DNA from: Tricholoma matsutake
Taxonomy: Eukaryota > Basidiomycota > Agaricomycetes > Agaricales > Tricholomataceae
DNA length: 64,000 bases
Direction of reading: 5' to 3'
Assembly: GCA_026075535.2 (NCBI GenBank)
Contig: AP026549.1
Span: forward strand, 1,116,001 to 1,180,000
Part shown: piece after piece, positions 56,801-64,000 of the stretch
Layout of the letters: every line of letters starts with the position of its first letter
Numbering within the stretch: the stretch's first letter is position 1
Notes under the pieces: model-generated
What the model saw: only the letters and a program-made list of their open reading frames with translations
What the model was told of the DNA's origin: nothing
Databases searched by the model: none
Program-made: the position numbers and the translations under genes

Positions 56801-57288
56801 AAGAAGCAATAAGCATAATTGTCAACCAACATACTACAAATCATACTTACCTCATTAATTTCCACATCCTGGAAAATCACTGAGGGAGAAATTTTCAGTC
56901 CAAAGTATTCTTCACTAGCTGGAGGTGGATCATCACTAACATAATCACAGTCAGATATGTAGCCAGATAGGGCATCTGAGAGTCCATCCAGATCTGCATT
57001 GGTATCTACATTCAGGGAATAGTGTTCATCCCAGAGCTCTGGAAAAGGTGGTTCCTGGCCTCCATCACTAGAATCCTCAGGAGATTCACAAGACCCCAAG
57101 AAGTCCTGAAATATGTTTTCGGAGTCATAAGAGTTATAGGGTGATGTTGCTGAACTTGAGGATGAATGAGATGCCAGCAAAGAAGAGTGGAGTCCTTGGA
57201 TTACAGGTACAAGGGCTGGATTAGCAGGTTGATGTAATAAGTGATGAAGAAGCAAGGAGGTCTCTCTGTCTGACAAGATATGAGGCAT
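53865..57288 (-). CDS. TET/JBP-like 2OG-Fe(II) oxygenase, multi-exon
   Basis: The last exon (53865-54254) carries the oxygenase core: PFGGLVINMNVATHVHRDWE with the HxD iron pair (His41, Asp43 of that exon), GGELCLMEPGLVIELRNGDA, and KITHFN with the distal His (His89), then ASFVFHSDRAG. All three iron ligands are present. Upstream exons joined by short introns include LRKLGKKRPNPSQFIPRTSK and LQLMFEPLFAWLSDT (54310-54480), MPDNIRKSLLDNLNTTFPGA (54550-54700), an acidic exon (54919-55224) and charged or disordered N-terminal exons. These include 56337-56681, with a duplicated EDEVEKEGRNGER, and 56791-57288, starting at the ATG 57288. Mushrooms have many such genes, attributed to the TET/JBP group that oxidises 5-methylcytosine in the nucleus. 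That assignment is by family resemblance. The exon set around 55230-56330 is uncertain, so a partial pseudogene is possible. Confidence 0.6.
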
Positions 57289-57820
57289 TAGAATACAGTT
57301 GCCAGTTGGTTGCCAGTGAAGGTTGAACCCTGATGAGAACCATAGGAGTTAGGCACCCCATGGGGCGCTTGACTTCAAGATTAGTTTGACTAATCTTATC
57401 TCTTATCAGCTACTGTATATCTTGAAGAGCTTAAGACTGCCTATAATGGGATTGAGTACAAGTAAGTCAAACATCATCTGCTGTAGGCTTATTTCATCTA
57501 TGGCCCTTTATAGAGTTGAAAGCCTCAACATATCAACCAACGTTCAGAAGGAGGATTGGGTTCTTAAGATCAACCCAAATGGACAAGTCCTGGCAATCGT
57601 CAATTGTGCTCGCAACAATTTTGCTATCTTCAAAATGCTGTGTCTAGCCCAACAAGTTTCTCACTGGAGGTTACATTGGATGGTCATTTTCTAGTTCTCT
57701 GCTGGACTGATTTGCTTCAGTACTGCAATACCCATGTCATTCTTCAATACTATCAGGTTTGTACATGCCATATATATTCATTCTATACTGATGTTTCTCA
57801 AGCCATTCAGGCCCAGCGCT

Positions 57821-57860
57821 CTAAATGGTCTCCCACACCAACCTTGGCTACATTTCCAGC
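57821..57860 (+). repeat. 40 bp direct repeat, copy 1
   Basis: CTAAATGGTCTCCCACACCA followed by ACCTTGGCTACATTTCCAGC. Copy 2 at 59691-59730 differs at two sites, both C/T at CpG (ACGG/ATGG and CTCGG/CTTGG). Confidence 0.85.
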
Positions 57861-58077
57861 AGATGCCCTCCCACCATCTCTGACTCCCCCACCACCACCC
57901 AAACCCTTGTACATTTGCAGTCCATTCATTGAGGCTGCTCTTGTCAAGGGGAACTTCAAGACACTTCAAGACACTTCAATACTATTGGATTTGTACATGC
58001 TGTATGTATGTATTCATATTTGCATTCTATATTGAGGTTTCTCAAGCCGTTCCATGACACAGGCCCAGTGCCCTAAA

Positions 58078-58209
58078 CCAGAAAATCTGTGTTTCAGAAA
58101 GTCTGTCTGACTGTGGACACTGACTTGTCCAGCTGTCTGACTGCACAGCCACACCTAAAGTTTTCAACTTCAAAGCTTCAATGTGTTGCAAGCTACAGGG
58201 CTCAGCAGT
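58078..58209 (+). repeat. ~135 bp direct repeat, copy 1
   Basis: CCAGAAAATCTGTGTTTCAG to GCTACAGGGCTCAGCAGT, repeated at 58807-58944 with a small indel and scattered transitions. Confidence 0.9.
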
Positions 58210-58806
58210 CCAACTACAAGGGTATGAAAGGAAGAGATAAGGTGTGGCTGGGCATCCACTTCATGATGTATGTCAAGGTATGGGATTTTATCTTCCTGTT
58301 AGATCATGCTGAAGATTCAGTGCAATTGTCCCAGGGGGGATTATGGATGAGGATGGAGGAGGCTCATTGAGATGAATAGATCGAGGGACAGACATGCAAT
58401 TCTTCTTAATTCTCAAAGCCAGGTATGTTTTCCAAGGGATTTTACAAATACACGATTGAGCTCCTTCCCACTAGAGTGAGGAATCCTCAGAGCAACCTAA
58501 GCATAGACAGCTCCAAATGCCCATGCCATGCCGGTGTCTACCATGAGGCCATAGTTACAAGCCACATAAGAGCATCCATTTTGCTGAAGAGAGTCAAGAT
58601 CCCCTGCCAGTGTGTTCATCCCAGGTGGAAGACTGCTGTCGTCATAGTGTTCAGCTTTTTATTTGGTGAATGCTCAATATTCAATGCTCTTGTTTAAGTT
58701 GTTGTTGAACTCGTGAGGCCAATATCAACTTAAGAGTGTGCACATGGTGTAGTGAAGGGGTCAGTTCCATAGTTATTGTTCTACTCATTTACTTACTTGG
58801 CGTCGG

Positions 58807-58944
58807 CCAGAAAATCTGTGTTTCAGAAAGTCTGTCTGACTGTGGACACCAACTTGTCTGGCTGTCTGACTGATGCTGCATGGCCACACCTCAAGTTTTC
58901 AATTTCAAAGCTTCAACGTGTTGCAAGCTACAGGGCTCAGCAGT
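58807..58944 (+). repeat. ~135 bp direct repeat, copy 2
   Basis: Partner of 58078-58209, 730 bp downstream in the same orientation. Confidence 0.9.
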
Positions 58945-59690
58945 GAGTAGCATTTCTAGGCTCCCACCCTGTGTAAAACTGACATATGTGCACCTTTAGA
59001 TACCTCATTCTCTGTTCCCACCATGAATGAGGCCACTTGTCAACAGGAACTTATGCCCATCGCCACAATGACCATGACAAATATGAATGGAAAACTTCAA
59101 TGCTGGTACGCCCTCATTGATGTACCCCTTGGCCCCAAGGTGAATTTGGGCTAGGATCCATGTCACAATGACCCAACTAGGGCCAATGGTGAGATTGTCA
59201 ATGACATTCTTGTGGGCATGATGGCAGGTTTAGCAGGGTGAAGAACTGGTGGAGGCTGGGCCAGAAGATGAGGATCTCCAGGTGCGTGCTTCGGATAGCA
59301 CTTTTATACTACAAAGCTAATATGCAGTCAATGCTATCAAGTAGTCTACCCCACCCTTGAAGGACCTTCAAGTTCATGTGCTGTGCCTGGATCATCCTCA
59401 TCGACACCAACCTCGAGTGGGGCTCAGTGTAGCACATCAAATTCAGTACCCAGTTCCAGATCAACAACAATCTCACTGACATATGGTCCAGGATGCACTG
59501 GGTGGTTCTAACTTGCTTGGCGCCATTCACTTCTTTACCCACTCTCTTGGTCTTGGTGTCTTTTGGTAGCTTGAAAATGTAGATAATAATATGCCTGCAA
59601 GTGACATGCATATACATTGGGTGATAGTTTGGTAACTGGACAGCCAGACAGTTGGACGCCCAGCAGAATCTGAGACACAGATGTCCTCCC

Positions 59691-59730
59691 CTAAACGGTC
59701 TCCCACACCAACCTCGGCTACATTTCCAGC
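59691..59730 (+). repeat. 40 bp direct repeat, copy 2
   Basis: Partner of 57821-57860. It retains CG at both variable sites. Confidence 0.85.
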
Positions 59731-59824
59731 TCATTTCATACTCGGAACTCCTCCAGCCCTACTCAAAGTGCCAAAAGCCTTATGGGATCAAATGTGTCTG
59801 CGCCTTGTGTTCACACAATACTAC

Positions 59825-60226
59825 TGTTAGGGTGACACCCACTATCTGCTAGCTAAGACCATGTGGGTTCTCTCTACAAGAAGGGGGTGGGATCCATGCT
59901 CATGATGGGGGAACTGATGGTTTTGATGCAAGGGGTTATTAATAGGTGAGTTTGTTGAGATAGGCCTTTCACACCAAAAATGTAGGTGGAATACCTAAGA
60001 GAACACAACTGGGGTCCCCTAGGCATATATTTAGGGTTTATATACTATGTTACATATATTGTACATTGTTGTTACCAATGCATTTGCACATGCATGTACA
60101 TATTGATGCATGCGAAATAAAATTCTCATGCTATCAAAGTGTAGTGTAATTTGGCATCATGTAGCATAATTCGACATAATAAAATAAAAATGAAATTTTA
60201 TTAGGTAATGGGGTGGTTTCCTAACA
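59825..60226 (-). repeat. Gypsy B 3' LTR
   Basis: 402 bp, TGTTAGG...CCTAACA, collinear with both LTRs of copy A. Confidence 0.93.
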
Positions 60227-60239
60227 TTACCCCCCTTTT

Positions 60240-61208
60240 ATGCCTCGACTTCCAGGCGAGAAAATATTATGTTTGTCCCATCTGTGAAATTTTGGTAAGG
60301 CCAGAATTTCATCCCCTCATACACCATTCTTGCAATGTGACACGGAGCATTCGGATTATGTTTAAAGAATTGGGCAATCACATTATGTGCTCGCTTACAA
60401 TTCTCTTCAAGTTCCCATGAATTATTTTTGTTGGTATAGTTTTTCCACTTTATTAAAAACTCCAATTTGTTCCATCAAAGACATGAGTCTAGAATTTCTT
60501 CAACTATGTATTCTGGAGCACCTTCTACTATTATCGGAGGTTGCAGAGTAGTTTGTTGGCCAGGAATAGTGGGCAGGCAGTAAGGGTGTAGGTGGGATAC
60601 ATTAATCTCAGGATCAATCTTGAATGATTGGGGTAATTTTAGCACTACTGCATTAGGCAAGATGACTTTAGAGATCGCATATGGGCCAATTTGTTTCTCT
60701 GTAAGTTTCCTCGAAGGTTGTGGAATATTCAGGTCCTTGGTACTTAGCCATACCAAGTCACCAACTTTGTACTCTGGAGTGCGTGCTCGAGTACGATCCG
60801 TGTGTCGCATCATGTCATCACGTGCTTTCTCCAATGCTGCCTCTGCTTCTTCTTGTACCTTTTGCATCTTAGATACAAAATCTTCTACCGACTGTACTTT
60901 GACTTCCCTTCTGGGTCCTACTCCCATGCAAGGATGATATCCATAATTCACGAAAAAGGGTGACATATGAGTAGCCAAATGGAATTTGTTGTTGTGGGAA
61001 AATTCGGCAATTGCTAACGGTATCGGATAACCCATGTAACTGCCATACCTGATTTAGATAGAGGTGCACCAAGCCCAATGATGAGGTTTCTGTAGTAGTA
61101 GGAATAATATGGACCTCCTTTGTGAAGCGGTCGCATACTACGAATATTGCATCGTACCCTTGAGCCTTGGGTAATCCAGTAATAAAATCCACAGATATAT
61201 CTCACCAC
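60240..61208 (-). pseudogene. Gypsy B integrase remnant and chromodomain
   Basis: 61192-60869 begins in the integrase core (MDFITGLPKAQGYDAIFVVC) and runs to HGLSDTV. There about 190 bp present in copy A (13361-13552) are missing, removing the second Asp and the Glu of the DDE triad. The rest (LAIAEFSHNNKFH) continues to NVSHLHPYCLPTIPG and EYIVEEILDSCL. The chromodomain follows after a stop at 60475: MEFLIKWKNYTNKNNSWELE with the aromatic residues of the fold, then HNVIAQFFKHNP (60465-60340). It is better preserved than in copy A. Confidence 0.9.
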
Positions 61209-61420
61209 AGCGCTTTAGGCATAGGGTTCAGCATTAATTTTCCTGCAGGTTTTTCTGGAAATTTCTTCCCCATCATGCCTGTATCACATCCATCCACATA
61301 CCCCAACACATACTTTGAAATTCCGGGCCACCAATAATTTCTCATTACTAATTCCAACATCTTCCATCTTCCTGGGTGTCCAGCAATCAGCGTATTGTGA
61401 TGTAACTGGATGATCTCCCT

Positions 61421-62635
61421 TCACAAATCCTGATCCTTCGATACATACACTTTTTCTTGAAACAACACCAACCCTTGTTCCTCAGCCCATTCGTCTCCTT
61501 TGATATTACCTTTCTTCTCTCCCTTCAGAGCTTTCACGGCTTCCACCACTTCATTGTCCATTTCCAAACATTGTCTAATTTTAGACAGCATTGTCGTTTC
61601 CAAGCTATCTATTAATAGATGCCCTTGACGCATAGCGCAAATGCGAAAGTATTCAGGTTTGAGCAAGGTAACATTCTTATTGTCCTCCTCCACCCCCCTT
61701 TTATGATCAATACATCTGGATAATGCATCTGCTTTCCTCACTAAGCTTCCTGCTTTGTGGACTAAGTGAAAATTGAAATGCAATAGGAATAGTGCCCAAT
61801 ACGCTTGCCTGCGATTAAGCTTTTTAGTGGACATGAAGTATTGCGGATTTTGATGATCCATCCAGATCTCAATCTCATGCATACATCCCTCCAAATAATG
61901 CCTCCATGCCTCCAATGCTTGTATTATCCCCAACATTTCTTTGTCATGCACATCATAATTCCTTTCCACATCATTCAACCCTTTTGACAAGTATGCACAA
62001 GGATGCCATTTGTCATCTTCACACAGCATTGATAATACCGCTCCAGTAGAAAAATCGGATGCATCGGATTCCACTTGCAAAGGGCATGTGAAATCTACTG
62101 GGGCTAATATTGGTCCCTCCACAAACTTCCTCTTCAACTCCTCAAATGCTGTCTGCTGCTGCTCTCCCTACCTCCACACTACTCCCTTTTGCATAAGGTT
62201 ATGTAAAGGTGCAGCAATTTTAGAAAAATTGTGCACAAAGTGACAATAATAATTTGCGAGTCCCAAGAAGGCTTGAACCTCCTTGACATGGGTGGGCGCA
62301 GGCCAATCTGTGATCGCCTGTACCTTGATCGGATCCATTTTGATCCCGTCAGGGCTGATTAATAATCCTAGGAACTCAATCTCGCTTGCCCCAAACACAC
62401 ACTTCTCTGGTTTCAAAAATAGATCATTCTCTGCCAACCTCCGTAACACCTCTTGCACTATCGCTTCATGATTCTCTTCATCCTCTGTGAATATCAGAAT
62501 GTTGTCAATAAATATTATTACCACGCCTTTGTCTATTACATCCTTGAAAATGTCGTTCATCATATTTTGAAAGGTCGGGGGACTATTAGTCATCCCAAAA
62601 AACATGACAAGCAGCTCAAAGGATCCTCGATGCAT
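61421..62635 (-). pseudogene. Gypsy B RT palm and RNase H
   Basis: 62635-62168 covers the RT palm and thumb with FIDNILIF (AAC at 62501-62503), the same Asp-to-Asn change as copy A, and GLLISPDGIKMDPIKVQAIT, intact where copy A is deleted. It ends near PLHNLMQKGVVWR. 62137-61421 holds RNase H (ESDASDFSTGAVLSMLCEDD with the first Asp) and the integrase linker, ending QEKVYVSKDQDL at a TGA. Confidence 0.92.
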
Positions 62636-63910
62636 GGCAAATGCAGCATTCCATTCATCTCCTTCCTTTATTCATACATTGTTGTATCCCCATCGTAAAT
62701 CCAATTTTGTAAAGGTCTTGGCTTTTCCCACCTTGTCAATTATTTCTGAAATCAATGGCAGGGGGTACACATTCTTCACTGTCCACTCATTCAGATACCT
62801 ATAATCTGTACACATCCTCTTCCTTTGGACTTTCTTTGGCATGAAGAATATTGGTGATGTTTGCAGTGATTTCGAAGGTCATATGTATCCTTTATGCAAT
62901 TGCTCCTTCAGGAATGCATCCACTTCTTCTTGTTCCATCGGAGATAATGGATATACCTTCGACTTCTTCGGCACAAACCCTGGCTTCATCTTGATCACAT
63001 GATCCCATGGCTTCCACCCTGGCATTCGCTCAGACTCCTTCTTCTGGAACATGGACAGATATTCATGATACACTTTTGGCACCCATTCCTCCACTGGCTT
63101 CTCCACCTTCACAATATTCTTGTCCCACAACTGTCCTCCATGAATTGCTCTAAAGGTTTGCTTCTGCTCTTCTTTCTCAATCGTGACCGGAACTTCCTCA
63201 TTGGGCATTTCCTCATCCTCCACTTGCTCCATCATAACAGAATACTTTCTCAGACATTCTTTTTCTTTCTTTTTCCTTTTTTCCATCTTCATCTTCCTTC
63301 CATACACATTACATTCCTTAGGACAACGAGTCATTTGTACTTTCCCAGTTTTCCAATCAATTTCGGGATTATGCTTCCATAACCATGGACATCTTATTAT
63401 TAGATTGGTTTTCCCAAGATTGCACACTTCAAATACAGCTCACTCCTGATGCTCCTGATACCTTAGTACCATAGTCACCTCCTCCTTGATAGTTCCTCCA
63501 TGATTGACTGTTCCATCAATATTGTACACCATTATAGGTTGCGCCAGCTTGCGTGTGTTAATACTGTTTCTGGTAATTAAGGACCAATTAATAAATAATC
63601 CTGTAGCACCACTATCAAGCAACACTTCCACCTCAATCACTGCATGCATGTCCACTGTCTTCAGTCCCACAGTCAAGGTGATTTCAGGTTCTATTTGCGC
63701 AGAGCGAATAAAGAATTTAGGGGTTTTTGGAAAGGATGTGTGAAAAATTTCTTTGTCACGTGATTCAGAACAGTTGTACTCCTCCTCGATTTCCTTTTCT
63801 GATTTGCTCTGGGTTTTCTCAGATACTAATACATTGTAGCGATTCTGGGTCACAAATGGGGAAACCTTCACTGGGACTCTTCCACAAAATTCTTCTGCCT
63901 GCCTTCCTCC
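62636..63910 (-). pseudogene. Gypsy B protease and RT N-terminus
   Basis: 63871-63440 has the protease (VLLDSGATGLFINWSLI) and stops at a TGA before VCNLGKTNLIIRCPWLWK (63427). 63427-62879 continues with the linker and RT start. Between 62879 and 62636 the fingers are readable but interrupted, for example a TGA where KEGDEWNAAF is preceded by an expected Arg. The frame is -1 to gag, as in copy A. Confidence 0.9.
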
Positions 63911-64000
63911 GGCTTCACTTCCTTGATTGTAGCTTCCCTAATCTTTCTTTTCTGCCTACAATTCCTAGAAATGTGGTCTAACTGCCCACAGTTAAAACAT
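63866..64000 (-). CDS. Gypsy B gag C-terminus (partial)
   Basis: Starts beyond the window. The visible end has an intact CX2CX4HX4C knuckle (CFNCGQLDHISRNC) and a basic stretch, then a TGA at the same aligned position as in copy A. Confidence 0.8.

Larger units (their letters stand above)
57289..59824. other. repeat-containing intergenic DNA
   Basis: Open frames at 57386-58035 (+) include NISTNVQKEDWVLKINPNGQ and a Pro-rich stretch, but recur as repeats rather than a gene. No family recognised. It contains the direct repeats listed separately. Confidence 0.4.
59825..64000 (-). mobile_element. Ty3/Gypsy chromovirus, copy B (cut by window end)
   Basis: Same family and orientation as copy A, with a 402 bp 3' LTR, polypurine tract, chromodomain, integrase, RNase H, RT, protease and the end of gag. 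It lacks the copy A 10 nt deletion in RT but has lost about 190 bp of the integrase core. The 5' LTR and most of gag lie beyond the window. Confidence 0.95.

Overview
Organism and overall character. The window is almost certainly from a basidiomycete fungus of the class Agaricomycetes. Every large gene family seen (Ty3/Gypsy chromovirus, Ty1/Copia, tyrosine-recombinase retroelement, KDZ transposase with a CxC2 cysteine cluster, 2OG-Fe(II) oxygenase of the TET/JBP kind, large mushroom-type hypothetical proteins) and the short 40-60 nt introns fit this. The species cannot be named from the sequence, although such nested repeats are typical of expanded ectomycorrhizal genomes. No rRNA, true tRNA, CRISPR array or bacterial operon was seen. 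Layout. 1-5.1 kb: CpG-replete DNA with the 3' end of one gene and no other convincing gene. 5.1-7.0 kb: decayed coding debris split by a 345 bp hAT-type MITE. 7.06-19.06 kb: nested repeats. A defective Copia element (7104-11214) sits in a tRNA-headed SINE-like repeat, and a full-length but dead Gypsy chromovirus (12179-18362) sits in a composite G-rich/SINE repeat whose uninterrupted copy lies at 51.9-53.05 kb. 20.1-29.3 kb: three broken minus-strand genes of unknown function. 30.6-34.2 kb: a broken KDZ transposase gene. 34.7-40.35 kb: a dead tyrosine-recombinase (DIRS/Ngaro-like) retroelement carrying an inserted G-rich minisatellite element. 40.35-51.85 kb: a second, unrelated Gypsy element with ~985 bp LTRs, itself hit by a 753 bp hAT MITE (in the LTR) and a 442 bp Tc1/mariner MITE (in pol), and carrying a spliced antisense gene with a Zn2Cys6-like motif between pol and the 3' LTR. 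53.9-57.3 kb: a multi-exon minus-strand gene encoding a TET/JBP-like 2OG-Fe(II) oxygenase, the most intact-looking host-type gene. 57.3-59.8 kb: direct repeats. 59.8-64.0 kb: a second copy of the first Gypsy family, cut by the window end. How it fits together. The unifying signal is CpG decay. LTR pairs differ mostly by C-T/G-A changes at CpG, and key residues are lost the same way: RT YxDD to FIDN, integrase Asp to Asn, RNase H Asp to Asn, recombinase Arg to Cys/Gln, and repeated CGA to TGA stops. This is what long-term CpG methylation followed by deamination would leave. The window therefore holds an old methylated transposon graveyard next to an unmethylated-looking 5 kb edge, and it also contains a KDZ transposase and a candidate methylcytosine-oxidising enzyme, two families reported as co-expanded in mushrooms. 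All exon structures and element boundaries were read by eye.
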